From JAHEZL01 sp964406465 (GTDB taxonomy: Bacteria > Bacteroidota > Bacteroidia > Flavobacteriales_C > GCA-002722245), in the NCBI GenBank assembly GCA_964406465.1, contig CAYORT010000017.1, positions 1 through 64,000 on the forward strand: a stretch of DNA of 64,000 bases. Direction: 5' to 3'. Made by a program: the position numbers and the translations under genes. The number at the start of each line of letters is the position of its first letter. Within the stretch, counting starts at the first letter, position 1. Positions 16,359-25,915 of this stretch are shown here, one piece after another. Under the pieces are notes generated by a model. That model saw only the letters and a list, made by a program, of their open reading frames with translations. It was not told the origin of the DNA and did no database searches.

Positions 16359-16458
16359 AGGGGTAATTGTACAAATACTGCTACTAAATACGTAGATTAA
16401 ATTTATGCTGTATAGATGCCTTTAAAAAAATAAAATTCTAAAAAAATAATGTTGCGAC

Positions 16459-17385
16459 TCACTTAGTGATGATGAGTTTGTGAGTTGAGGTATCATTCTC
16501 AATATTTTCTAGGTTGAGATAATAAATTCCTGCACTTAAATGGGTAACATCAAGATCTGACTTGCTGCCTTGCAATGACGTTGTTAAAAACAATGAGCCT
16601 TGAACATCATAAATATTCAATTTTAAAAGACTTTCAGAGTTGTTGAAGTGCAATAGATTGGATGCAGGGTTGGGGTAAAATGCAGATGAAGCCACATTTA
16701 TTTCTTTCGTACTTAATGGATCAATAGCGATAAAGGCGAGGGTATCCGACCAATTAGATGAATCGCTGTTGTTGTATGCTTTTACCCTCCAATAGTAAGT
16801 GTTGCCTGCTGTAATATTTGAAAGAGGGCCAAGTTGCAAAACAGCACGATGATTGGCTAGTATCATGTCTCCAAACATTTGAATATAAACTGGGGAGGTG
16901 AAGACCGTAGTATTTCCAATTTCGATATAATAGAAATGGGTTCCTAAATCGTGGTAAACACTGGGGAAGTCGTTGTTGAAATCGAGATTGCCCATGTTCG
17001 CTGGACCAAATAATTTGGGTTCGGAAATGGTGGTGAAATTTAAGGTGTTTGATGCCGAGCTACCCACTAAATTTTTTGGGGTTACTTTCCAATAGTATTT
17101 GGTGGCATAATCAAGCTCAAAAACAGTGTCGCTTAGGATTGCTCCTCCAGCTTTTGAAGAGTAATCTTCTGTGCCAATGATAGTACTGTGTTTGCTTGAG
17201 TTGAAGAGAGGTGTGGTGTCGATGTCGATGTCGTAATAAGATCCTCCAGCTATATGAGTCCAACTTAAACCTATTCCCGTTGGTGCATCTATAGAATCCA
17301 TAGCGGGTGCCACTAAAACTGGCGCAATGGCCCATATTTTTCCCATGGCCAACAGCATGAGAAATAGAAATAATTTATGCTTCAT
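16459..17385 (-). CDS. Secreted protein with two Fn3-like domains and T9SS type A sorting domain
   Basis: A 308-residue protein. The signal peptide is MKHKLFLFLMLLAMGKIWA. Two related modules (about residues 20-118 and 120-225) each carry YYWKVTPKN / YYWRVKAYN, the F strand of fibronectin type III folds. The last 75 residues, starting FYPNPASNLLHF and ending STHKLIITK, form the T9SS type A C-terminal sorting domain. It is a surface or secreted cargo protein; the ligand is unknown. It is transcribed alone and is divergent from the 507-residue protein. Confidence 0.85.
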   Translation of the reverse strand: MKHKLFLFLMLLAMGKIWAIAPVLVAPAMDSIDAPTGIGLSWTHIAGGSYYDIDIDTTPLFNSSKHSTIIGTEDYSSKAGGAILSDTVFELDYATKYYWKVTPKNLVGSSASNTLNFTTISEPKLFGPANMGNLDFNNDFPSVYHDLGTHFYYIEIGNTTVFTSPVYIQMFGDMILANHRAVLQLGPLSNITAGNTYYWRVKAYNNSDSSNWSDTLAFIAIDPLSTKEINVASSAFYPNPASNLLHFNNSESLLKLNIYDVQGSLFLTTSLQGSKSDLDVTHLSAGIYYLNLENIENDTSTHKLIITK

Positions 17386-17525
17386 GAAGTAGTAGTAAAC
17401 TCCATTAAATATATTGATTTAATGTGTCTAATCGAAAAATAAAAAGCAAAAAATATTATGAAGCGACCTTTTTTAGCATGGTGATAAGCATTGACAGAAT
17501 TAGCTTTTTTGACTATCTTATCGTC

Positions 17526-19049
17526 ATGGGAGAAAAAGATCATCTTCATGCCTTGGTAAAAAGCATGAAGAAAGCCGAGCAATCGTATTTCAAAAAAATT
17601 AAGGCGGCCTTTGGTATCGTCAACTCTTCTTTATTGCAAATTTTTAGCGCGCTTCAAAATCAAGAGAAGTATGATGAAGAAGAGTTGTTAAATAAGCTAG
17701 ATAAAGAAACGTTTAGAGAGTTTTATGCAGTTAAAAAACATAGTCTATATACCGAGATTTTAGATGTTTTAGTGTACAGCAAAGCTAGAGCCAGTGAGGC
17801 TCATTGGCAAATTCAGCGGATGTACGCGCATGCCTTGATTTTGAAAGAAAGAATGTTGTTTGAAGATGCATACAGAATACTGCAGAAAGCGAAGAAGCTA
17901 AGTGAGGAAAATGAGTTCTTTTTTAAAGAAAATGAAATCAATCAGCAATTGATTGAAATTTTGAATCAACATAAAAAAATGACCGACTTCTCTTTCTCAG
18001 AGAGTGTTGAGTCGTTGAGGTTAAATATTATTAGAGTGAATGAGAAATCGATCAATGCTGAGCAGTATTTTATTCTTTCCGATCAATTGTACCGAAAGGG
18101 AGAGACATTGCGATTAACCAGAGATGCGCATATAGTAGAAGAGATGCGCGAACTTTATCTTTCTCCCTTGCTCACATCAGAGAATAAGGCATTAAGCAAA
18201 ACTGCTTTGGTGTGTTATCATTTTATCATGTATTTTAAATACAATAACTATGATGTTGACCACGAAAAGGCGTGCTATCACATTAAGGAATTGATAGAGT
18301 TGCAAGCCAAAATAAAACGCTTTACACCTCGCGCAAGAGTAGTGCAAATGGGTAATTACATTATTCTTTCAACCAAGATTAAACAACACGAATCTGCGTT
18401 TGAAATGTTAGGTAGAATGAAAGAAATCTTTGATGAACAAAACGATGATTTTATTTTCATGTCGTATTTGTCTCATTTAGGAATTTGTCTACTTAAGTCG
18501 GGTAAAACAAATGAGTTAGATGCATTTGTTCATCAGCTAGAAACTACACATAGAAAAAAGTTAGATTCTTTTTCATTTAGCAAGGAGATGATGGATATAA
18601 AACACTTGTTGTTTTGCTACTATTTTAGAAAAGGTGATTTTAAAAAAGCATATTTTACTGCCTCTTTTCTCGACGGTCAATTTGATATACATTCATTTAA
18701 GCAGATGAAATTTACCGAGAAGGTGTTGAAACTTCTTTGTGCAATTGAATTAGAAGATCTTGATTTAATACAAGCCGAATTGCGTGCTAGCAAATATATT
18801 TTGAAAGGATTAGAAAATACATTGGAGCTAGAATTGCACGTTTTTGAAACATTGGATCGATTAATTAAAGCAAAAAATAAAACCAGCAGAAATATTGTGT
18901 TAGAACAGTATTTGCAAAAGTTTAATCCTAATCTAAAAGATAAAAAGTATTCATTTTTAATTGAAGGTTTTGGCTTTCATAAATGGGCCGAATCAAAATT
19001 GAAAGGTCACGAATTTATGGCCTTGAACGAAATGGATTTTGTTGTGTAA
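17526..19049 (+). CDS. Unknown helical repeat-like protein, 507 residues
   Basis: I do not recognise this family. The protein is almost entirely helical, with regularly spaced Leu, Tyr and Lys/Glu, no signal peptide and no TM helix. Stretches such as YAHALILKERMLFEDAYRILQKAKKL look like TPR-type helix pairs, so a cytosolic scaffold is plausible. I chose the ATG at MGEKDHLHALVKSMKKAEQ; an upstream GTG would add 34 residues that run through the likely promoter region. It ends at a strong hairpin facing a convergent gene. Confidence 0.75.
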   Translation: MGEKDHLHALVKSMKKAEQSYFKKIKAAFGIVNSSLLQIFSALQNQEKYDEEELLNKLDKETFREFYAVKKHSLYTEILDVLVYSKARASEAHWQIQRMYAHALILKERMLFEDAYRILQKAKKLSEENEFFFKENEINQQLIEILNQHKKMTDFSFSESVESLRLNIIRVNEKSINAEQYFILSDQLYRKGETLRLTRDAHIVEEMRELYLSPLLTSENKALSKTALVCYHFIMYFKYNNYDVDHEKACYHIKELIELQAKIKRFTPRARVVQMGNYIILSTKIKQHESAFEMLGRMKEIFDEQNDDFIFMSYLSHLGICLLKSGKTNELDAFVHQLETTHRKKLDSFSFSKEMMDIKHLLFCYYFRKGDFKKAYFTASFLDGQFDIHSFKQMKFTEKVLKLLCAIELEDLDLIQAELRASKYILKGLENTLELELHVFETLDRLIKAKNKTSRNIVLEQYLQKFNPNLKDKKYSFLIEGFGFHKWAESKLKGHEFMALNEMDFVV

Positions 19050-19070
19050 TACCAGTCAATGAGAAATAAT

Positions 19071-19102
19071 AAAAAGCTTCGAAATTTTCGAAGCTTTTTT
19101 TA
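19071..19102. terminator. Bidirectional terminator between convergent genes
   Basis: A perfect stem AAAAAGCTTCGAAA / TTTCGAAGCTTTTT, T-rich on both strands, lies 22 nt after the plus-strand gene and 18 nt before the stop of the minus-strand gene. It can serve both. Confidence 0.88.
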
Positions 19103-19119
19103 TTTGCGTTTGAAACGGT

Positions 19120-21633
19120 TTATTTGATTTCCAGTTTTTGTGTATTGATTATTGTGCCATCTATACCTTTTAAATGAATGATATACATGCCCGATGAAAG
19201 GTTAGATATGTTAATGTTGTTTTTTTCTGTGCTTTCCAATACTTTTTCTCCAAGAACATTGTACAATACTACACTGTAATTTTTTTCGTAATTGGTGCTG
19301 ATTGAAATATGGTTTTCTGCCGGATTTGGATATACATTTAATGTGTTATTTATAGCTTCTTCTGTAGTAGTTACTAAACCTCCTACAGTTACTGCCCAAA
19401 CTCCTCTTCCGTAGGTTGCAACAAATAAACGATCATCTGAATTTCTCATTTTTAAATCGGTAATTTGAGTGGCAGGAACCTCGTAACTGGCTACCCATGT
19501 TGTTCCATTGTCGGTAGAATAAAACAAACCAATATTGGTGGCAGCAATTAGATAATTAGCATAGTTCTTAGGTGCTATTACCATGTTGAAAATTACAGTC
19601 GGTAAGTTCCCTTTAATACTTGTAACGCTTGGAGAAACAGTATTTGCATCGGTGATTTTTACTGCTTCACCATTAGTAGAACAAACATAAACTGTATTCA
19701 CGTTGTTGGGGTCTATTGAGATTTTATCGACATTATCATTGATATTCGTGAATATGCCTGATATTGTTGTTGTACTTGGAGAATTTGATGTTCCGGCATT
19801 GGCTAATCTTAAGATGTTCGCCGCTTGGCCACTTGGTTTCCCTGCTAAGTAAACAACCGGATCGGCAGCCTCTTGTACCGCTACTTTGTTATTGACTCTT
19901 GTGGTGAAAGTAGCAATGCTGGTGAAGCTTGAACCATTATCGGTTGTTCTTTTTAGCGAAGTGGTAGAAGGCACAAAAACCATGTTTCCTGCTGCGTTGT
20001 TGCCGTAGAAGTCGGTCGACCAAACAGAGTTATCACTTAGTGCATTGATTTGTGCTAAATCACCTTGATTTAAATTGGTCCCTTTGGTGGTAGTGACTTG
20101 AATGTTGTTGCGCTGTGTACTTGCCCAAACTTTGGTTGGATCTTGTTTGTTTACGAATGTAGAAAATCCATCGCCAACATTTACTCTCCAACGCGGACTT
20201 TGATCTGTAGGATAACTCACAAAACATCCTCCATCTTGTTGTCCCATTAGGAAAGCATCACCCATATTTTGTGGGTAAAAATCAACATAGTAAACCTGAG
20301 AAGTTACCACGTTGCCAGAATTAGCAAATTCGCTTTGTTTAATTTGAGTGACATATTGTGAAAGATTGTAATCGTAATAAGAACCAGTAGCTCCAAAGTC
20401 AGCTTTTAAAAATCCTTGATCGTACCCTACCCAGCAAATATTAGGATCTGATGAGTCGAAGCGGGTGCAATGGTAGTCCACTTCTCCTGCTAAAGCAGCT
20501 TTCCAAGTACTGCCTCCATCTGTAGAGTAACCCCATCCGCCACTTCCAATAACAATGTTGTTGGAATTGGTTGGATGAACTCCCATAGTTAAAGAATAGT
20601 ATTCTTGAGCTATCCATAGTGTTGGATAAACAGAAGAAACTTTTGTCCATGAACTTCCAGAATTTGTACTCTTGTATAAATCATAATCACCATATCCGCT
20701 GTTGTTGCCCGAATTGATGACCGAGAAGAAGGCGTAAATAGTATTTCTATCTGTGGCATAACTCGCCAAAACGCAACCTCTTGGCGATCCATTAGAACTG
20801 CTGTAGTTACCTGTTGAATTGTTGGGAAGGGTTGTTGTTACTAAAGTGTATGTTCCACTGTTTCCAGAAGGGGAGAGGTGAATGCCCGAATACAAACATG
20901 CAATAGCAACACCGCTGCCCGCTGTGAAATCAAGAGATTGAATGGAGTTGCCTCCCCAGCCCGGACTGGTAAACACCAAGTTCCATGAGGTGCCGTTGTC
21001 GGTTGATCTGTACACCTTGGTATTGGTTGCTACATATATAGTGTTGGCAGCAGTAGGAGAGTATTTTATTTTTCTAATGGTTTTGAAATCGGCATTGCTT
21101 AACGGATCTGTAGAGCTAACTTGAGTAAAACTTAAGCCGCCATTGGTTGATCTAAAAATACCGAAACCACTAACGCCATTTGGGTCACCAGAACCAACAA
21201 GAATTTCTTGTTTATTGTTAGGGTTTTGTTCAATACAAAATACAGCCATGAATGAGCTAAAATCATCAATAGCTTTGAAATTTGTACCTGTAGCCGCATT
21301 AAAAGACCACAAGCCTCCGCCGTTTGGTGCCGCCAATGCAATGTTGTTGGTTTTATCCACTAACACATCATTGTACCTTCCGCCTACATAGATGCCTGGA
21401 TTTACGGGGTTTGTGAAGATAGTTTGCGCTCTGTAATTCCACGCTTTAGCACGCTTATAACTGGCGTAGTCGGTGCTAAAAGTTTGGGTGGCCTCGGGCA
21501 CCTCATTTAATTTTTTGAAATAGTCATCTTTCTCTCTTTCGCTCTCTCTCATTTCCTCAAGAACCTTTTGGTTTTGAGCGTATGGGCTAAAAAATAGCGC
21601 CATTGTAAAAATAGATACAATTGTTTTTTTCAT
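19120..21633 (-). CDS. Large secreted BNR-repeat beta-propeller protein with T9SS type A sorting domain
   Basis: An 837-residue protein with signal peptide MKKTIVSIFTMALFFSPYAQ. Many Asp-box (BNR) motifs are present: STNGGLSFT, STDNGTSWN, STNSGSSWT, STDGGSTWK, TTDNGSSFT, STDNGTTWV. This indicates a multi-bladed sialidase- or sortilin-like propeller (possibly two), but I see no sialidase catalytic arginine triad or FRIP motif, so enzymatic activity is not supported. The C-terminal NVYPNPAENHISIS...TQKLEIK is a type A T9SS sorting domain. It is likely a surface-exposed binding protein or a protease-like BNR protein. Confidence 0.85.
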   Translation of the reverse strand: MKKTIVSIFTMALFFSPYAQNQKVLEEMRESEREKDDYFKKLNEVPEATQTFSTDYASYKRAKAWNYRAQTIFTNPVNPGIYVGGRYNDVLVDKTNNIALAAPNGGGLWSFNAATGTNFKAIDDFSSFMAVFCIEQNPNNKQEILVGSGDPNGVSGFGIFRSTNGGLSFTQVSSTDPLSNADFKTIRKIKYSPTAANTIYVATNTKVYRSTDNGTSWNLVFTSPGWGGNSIQSLDFTAGSGVAIACLYSGIHLSPSGNSGTYTLVTTTLPNNSTGNYSSSNGSPRGCVLASYATDRNTIYAFFSVINSGNNSGYGDYDLYKSTNSGSSWTKVSSVYPTLWIAQEYYSLTMGVHPTNSNNIVIGSGGWGYSTDGGSTWKAALAGEVDYHCTRFDSSDPNICWVGYDQGFLKADFGATGSYYDYNLSQYVTQIKQSEFANSGNVVTSQVYYVDFYPQNMGDAFLMGQQDGGCFVSYPTDQSPRWRVNVGDGFSTFVNKQDPTKVWASTQRNNIQVTTTKGTNLNQGDLAQINALSDNSVWSTDFYGNNAAGNMVFVPSTTSLKRTTDNGSSFTSIATFTTRVNNKVAVQEAADPVVYLAGKPSGQAANILRLANAGTSNSPSTTTISGIFTNINDNVDKISIDPNNVNTVYVCSTNGEAVKITDANTVSPSVTSIKGNLPTVIFNMVIAPKNYANYLIAATNIGLFYSTDNGTTWVASYEVPATQITDLKMRNSDDRLFVATYGRGVWAVTVGGLVTTTEEAINNTLNVYPNPAENHISISTNYEKNYSVVLYNVLGEKVLESTEKNNINISNLSSGMYIIHLKGIDGTIINTQKLEIK

Positions 21634-21770
21634 AATAGTAGAAATGTAAAAGTAGATTCCCTTAATAACTAGCGTAAGATAACTAAGGTGAAGGCACTTA
21701 ATTAAAACAAAAAAGTCTATTTATAATGAATTGACTTAGTGGCCTTAATCTATATGATTATTGGAGGTGA

Positions 21771-22940
21771 TTAGTAAACCATTAACACTGCGCTGCTCGT
21801 TGTGTTTCGATTAAAAATGTTGATATAGTAAATTCCAGTAGGAAGTGTGTGTTCTATCATTGCATTGTTACCTTGGACAGTTTGTTCAAAAACAAGTTGA
21901 CCGCAACTGTTGAATATTTTTAGTTGCGATGAATCATCACTAAGTCCAGATAATGTGAAGTAATTTGTTGATGGATTAGGGTACAGTGCTACCGATATTT
22001 TTTCTAGTTCATTTATGTCATTTGACACTCCTCCTGTAATGGTTTTAAATATAGTTCCTTTGCCTCCAACTATGAGTCCGGTAGTGTCATTCACAAAAGA
22101 AATGTCGTTAAAGTCTTCTGTGGAATTTACGCTTACAGAATTAAAATTAATCCCGTTGATGGTGAATAAGATGCTCGCGTTTTTGCCTACCACAAAACAA
22201 GTATCGTTGTTTTTTAAGTGGTGAATTGAATTTAGCCAAACCGAAGAAATTGTGCTTTCTTGTATTTGTTTGAAAGAGGTATCGGCATCAATTTTTAATC
22301 CGTTACTTCCCACAAAAATCATGGTGGTGTCATCGGGGTAAAAAGCAAAATCGTTTATGGATTTTCCAGTGCTAGAGTTTTCTGTAGTCCAGTTGTATCC
22401 TGCATCAGTAGATTTTAGCACTAAGCCATTACTTCCGCTAATGATTGCCACATCATTGCTTGCAAATTTTACCTTGTTCAATAAGAAAATGGTGAAAGGA
22501 GTTAGGGCTGTCCAGTTTGCGCCATTGTTCACCGATTTCAAAATAGTTCCGTTTCTGCCCACTACTAAACCAATACTGTTTTTGATGTCGATAGATGTTA
22601 AATCATTGCTGCTGTTTGAGGTTATGGTCGACCAAGAAATTCCGCCATTGATGGTCTTTAAAATAGTTCCACCGTCGCCTACGATAAATCCGTTGTTGGC
22701 ATCCAAAAAGAAAACATCATTTAAATTTTTTACCGTACTTGATGCAATGATGGAGAAAGAGTTTCCTGTATTTTGTGAACGTAAAATTAAACCCGAATCA
22801 CCCACAGCTACTGCAATATTGTTACTAGCAAAAGTTACGGCGTTAATGTTTTTAGTTGTTCCCGAAACAATTTTATTCCATTGAGCGCTGAGGTTCAATG
22901 TTGCAATAAGCAAAATTAATATCAGTAATTTCTTATTCAT
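21771..22940 (-). CDS. Secreted Ycf48-like propeller protein with T9SS sorting domain
   Basis: A 389-residue protein with signal peptide MNKKLLILILLIATLNLSAQ. Seven or so repeats of the form 'VGDGGTILKTINGGISW' (for example GFIVGDGGTILKT, GLVVGRNGTILKS, AIISGSNGLVLKS, GLIVGGKGTIFKT) match the Ycf48/HCF136 photosystem-assembly-type BNR propeller, which is common in non-photosynthetic secreted proteins. The tail ALYPNPSTNYFTLS...SSAVLMVY is a T9SS type A domain. Its ATG overlaps the end of the upstream OmpA gene by 8 nt, so both are in one transcript. Confidence 0.85.
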   Translation of the reverse strand: MNKKLLILILLIATLNLSAQWNKIVSGTTKNINAVTFASNNIAVAVGDSGLILRSQNTGNSFSIIASSTVKNLNDVFFLDANNGFIVGDGGTILKTINGGISWSTITSNSSNDLTSIDIKNSIGLVVGRNGTILKSVNNGANWTALTPFTIFLLNKVKFASNDVAIISGSNGLVLKSTDAGYNWTTENSSTGKSINDFAFYPDDTTMIFVGSNGLKIDADTSFKQIQESTISSVWLNSIHHLKNNDTCFVVGKNASILFTINGINFNSVSVNSTEDFNDISFVNDTTGLIVGGKGTIFKTITGGVSNDINELEKISVALYPNPSTNYFTLSGLSDDSSQLKIFNSCGQLVFEQTVQGNNAMIEHTLPTGIYYINIFNRNTTSSAVLMVY

Positions 22941-24882
22941 TCTTGTCCGAATTTATTTGTGCCAACACTTTGAAAATAATTCTTCTGTTTTTTTGTCGGC
23001 CTTCTGCATTGTCGCTTCCATCAGGATTGTTGTTGTATGCGATAGGCTGTGTCATTCCGTATCCTTTGGCAACTAATCTGTTTGCATTTATGCCTTTACT
23101 AATTAAAAAGTCGGCAACACTTTTTGCTCGTTCTTGCGACAGCTTCAAATTGTAATCGGCATTTCCTTTATTGTCGGTATGCGCCGCAATTTCAATTTTT
23201 AAGTCGGGATTTTGAATAAGGAAAACAATAAGTTGTTGCAATTCAATTTTCGATTCTGGCGTCAACTCAGCTTTATCGTATTCGAAATAAATATTGTTTA
23301 GTGTATATTCTTTATTGATGGCGATGGGTTCTAAATAAAATTTGAAATCGGTGGTGTCGCCTTCAACTTTATTCATCTCAATTTTTTGAGTGTTTTTGAT
23401 GTATCCTTTTTTACTTATCTCAATTGAAAATTCCTGATTTGGTTTTGCAGTGTAGTAAGTGTCTTCTTGCATCACCGAATCTTGCGCATTCAAATATGTG
23501 ATTTGAGTTTGAGTTATACTTTTATTTGTGCTGTCGTTCACCTTTTCGAAAGCATGAATTTTAAAATATTTCTTTTCATCTTTTTGAATAATGAAAATAT
23601 CGTCACCAATATTTTTTCGCTTAATATCACTTCTGTTTGAAAGCAGAATGAAAAGATTTTTATCGTACTTCTTGAAATAAATTTCGTCTTTAGAAGTGTT
23701 GAAAGGCTTGCCTAAATTTTTAGGTTTTTCAAAACTTTTGCCTTTTTCAATAGCAACAAAAACATCGTATCCGCCAATGTTATCTAGTCCATTGCTGCTG
23801 TAATAGAAATCACCATTGTTGTCGATGAAAGGAGTAACTTCATTGTCAGAAGAATTGAATTTTCTTCCCATGTTGTATGCTTTCTCAATGTTGAGGGTGG
23901 CATCAACTTCGGCATACCAAATGTCTAATCCACCATTACCTCCAGGTTTGTCGGAGGTGAAATACAAGATGTCTTGTTTGCTTTTTTTGTCGTATGAAAT
24001 GGCAGGGTGGAGTGAAGTGTATTCTCCTGTAGGGTCGTTTACTAGCGGACCAAGTTTTACAGGGACGGACCAAGTACTGTTGTTCAATGTTGAGCCGTAA
24101 ATCTCACAAATTAATTTGCCACTTGCATTTATTTTACATTCGGTATAGTACATTCTTTTTTCATCGTAAGAGAAAGTAATATCGGAAACATCACCTGTTA
24201 AATCTTTGAAAAATTGTGGTAAAAAAAGTTGTGCGTTGTGTGTTGAGTCGTGAATGTTAATTGCGTATAATTTATGTTTCGGATTGTTGTCTTCGAATGG
24301 AATGGTGATTAGTGTGTCGCTGTATATAGTAGAAAATATTAGGAGTGAATCGTGAAATAAAGTAGGATTGAGTTCGCTGTACCTTTTGTTGATGTTAGAT
24401 GGTAGTGCGCTAATTAATATATCTGATTTTATGCTCATTTTTAAAGCCATGTCACAGTTCTTTACTTCTTCTTTTGCTTTGGCTGTGTAATATGATGAAT
24501 TGTTGCCTCTGAAATTTTTTCTGAAGTGTTCGAAAACTTCTCTAGCCTTTTCGTAATTGCCCATCGTTTTTAACGATTGCGCATAATAAAATTCGGCCAA
24601 GGGAAATTCTTTGTCATCAAGCAAAAAAGCTTTTTCAAAACAGCTGTGAGCTTCCTTGAAATCACCCACTTTTGTGTAAGCATTTGCCAATTGAATAAGA
24701 ACGTAAGTGTTTGTTTTGTTTTTGTTGAGTTCTTCTTTGTACAGCTCAATAGCTTCGTAGAAATTTCCTTCGTATAGAGTATGGTCGGCTACTTTTACAG
24801 TAGCACTTCTTACTTGTGCAAAGGCCGAACTGCTTACTAGTATTAATAAAACAAAACAATATGTGATCAGCGTTCTTTTCAT
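22933..24882 (-). CDS. PorE-like OmpA-family protein (TPR, PD40 propeller, OmpA)
   Basis: A 649-residue envelope protein. Order: Sec signal peptide (1-22, no lipobox), TPR helices (about 30-140), WD40-like PD40 propeller blades (PAISYDKKSKQDILYFTSDKPGGNGGLDIWYAE and YYSSNGLDNIGGYDVFVA), a CRD-like beta domain (about 430-520), and an OmpA C-terminal peptidoglycan-binding domain (IYFEYDKAELTPES, AAHTDNKGNADYNLKLSQERAKSV, RLVAKGYGMTQPIA). This is the PorE layout of the T9SS. It lies one base from the PorP/SprF gene and overlaps the next gene by 8 nt, so it probably anchors or assists secretion of the neighbouring PKD protein. Confidence 0.85.
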   Translation of the reverse strand: MKRTLITYCFVLLILVSSSAFAQVRSATVKVADHTLYEGNFYEAIELYKEELNKNKTNTYVLIQLANAYTKVGDFKEAHSCFEKAFLLDDKEFPLAEFYYAQSLKTMGNYEKAREVFEHFRKNFRGNNSSYYTAKAKEEVKNCDMALKMSIKSDILISALPSNINKRYSELNPTLFHDSLLIFSTIYSDTLITIPFEDNNPKHKLYAINIHDSTHNAQLFLPQFFKDLTGDVSDITFSYDEKRMYYTECKINASGKLICEIYGSTLNNSTWSVPVKLGPLVNDPTGEYTSLHPAISYDKKSKQDILYFTSDKPGGNGGLDIWYAEVDATLNIEKAYNMGRKFNSSDNEVTPFIDNNGDFYYSSNGLDNIGGYDVFVAIEKGKSFEKPKNLGKPFNTSKDEIYFKKYDKNLFILLSNRSDIKRKNIGDDIFIIQKDEKKYFKIHAFEKVNDSTNKSITQTQITYLNAQDSVMQEDTYYTAKPNQEFSIEISKKGYIKNTQKIEMNKVEGDTTDFKFYLEPIAINKEYTLNNIYFEYDKAELTPESKIELQQLIVFLIQNPDLKIEIAAHTDNKGNADYNLKLSQERAKSVADFLISKGINANRLVAKGYGMTQPIAYNNNPDGSDNAEGRQKNRRIIFKVLAQINSDKNE

Positions 24883-24883
24883 T

Positions 24884-25915
24884 TTAAAACATACGTGTAC
24901 TAGGAACTGTTCTCATTTTATTTTTCTGAATATTGAACAAGTTGTGCGTGTACATCATTGAAATTTCTAAGGCTCCCTGGTAGTTGCTGGCTACATGTAA
25001 ATTGGAAGCGTTAACATCATAAGTAAAATTAAATTGCCAGTTGTTGTGATTTATGCCAAACAAGAAGTTGAATGCATCGCCAACACGATACCATACTCCG
25101 GTTTTTAAGTAAATATTTTCTTTCAATTTTTTACCAAAACCGTAGTTTACAATTCCGCCTAAATTAAATTCGCTTGCACCTTTTTGATACATGATAAGCA
25201 CCGATGGCGTGATGAATAAAAATTTAGAAATGTTGTATTGTCCGTCGCCATGTAATATCCATTTTGTAGCCAATAAATCTTTTTGAGAACTTAGCGATTG
25301 GTTGGGACGATTGAAATGCGATGCCGATAAACCAAAGTTGGCGTAATATCTTTTGTCGCTAAGCCAGTATCCCGCACCCAATTGTAAATCGGGCCTTGTT
25401 ACACTTAATGCAGAATAATTTTCGCCCGAAGATGTACCGCTAAAATCTGCCGACCCATAGTTGAATTGATTTTCGAAAACCAACACATTCGGATTGATGG
25501 ATTTTTGAAATATGCCCAGTTGCAAGCCACCATAAACTTTTCTGTCGAGGTTTTTATTTAGATAATGGTGATAAGAGGCATTTAATGAAAAGTGAGTTGT
25601 TTTTATTGCGCCATCTGCTGAGTTGTCGGCAAGTACTTGAATACCTCCTCCAACAAAATTTCCATTTAGTTTTTCTTCAAGAAATTTTTTGTCGGCGTAC
25701 AGACAAGATGTTATGTAAGGATTAGCTACCGAATTCCATTGATTTCTGTACAGATATCCCACTCTAAATTCACCGTTGATGTCGCCTGTTTGTGCAGTGT
25801 TTACCAACATTGGAGTATTACTAAACTGACTGAAATGCGCGTCTTGTGCATTAACTCCAATGGAAAAAAGGATAAAGCAAAATGCCCAAAAAAGATATTT
25901 AATTTTGCCTATCAT
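24884..25915 (-). CDS. PorP/SprF-family T9SS outer-membrane protein
   Basis: A 343-residue beta-barrel with a signal peptide ending FSIGVNAQ and the family's N-terminal signature DAHFSQFSNTPMLVNTAQTG, followed by GEFRVGYLYRNQW. SprF in Flavobacterium johnsoniae is needed to secrete the type B-tailed adhesin SprB. Here the gene overlaps the stop of the large PKD protein by 4 nt (ATGA), so translational coupling is likely and the PKD protein is the probable client. The OmpA gene follows after one base. Confidence 0.92.
   Translation of the reverse strand: MIGKIKYLFWAFCFILFSIGVNAQDAHFSQFSNTPMLVNTAQTGDINGEFRVGYLYRNQWNSVANPYITSCLYADKKFLEEKLNGNFVGGGIQVLADNSADGAIKTTHFSLNASYHHYLNKNLDRKVYGGLQLGIFQKSINPNVLVFENQFNYGSADFSGTSSGENYSALSVTRPDLQLGAGYWLSDKRYYANFGLSASHFNRPNQSLSSQKDLLATKWILHGDGQYNISKFLFITPSVLIMYQKGASEFNLGGIVNYGFGKKLKENIYLKTGVWYRVGDAFNFLFGINHNNWQFNFTYDVNASNLHVASNYQGALEISMMYTHNLFNIQKNKMRTVPSTRMF

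Noticed and set aside
17424..17525. Longer start (GTG) for the 507-residue protein
   Set aside because: It would run through the divergent promoter region and adds residues with no family-like pattern; the ATG at 17526 is preferred.
19120..21633. Sialidase activity of the BNR protein
   Set aside because: Only Asp boxes are seen; the catalytic Arg triad and FRIP-type motif are absent.
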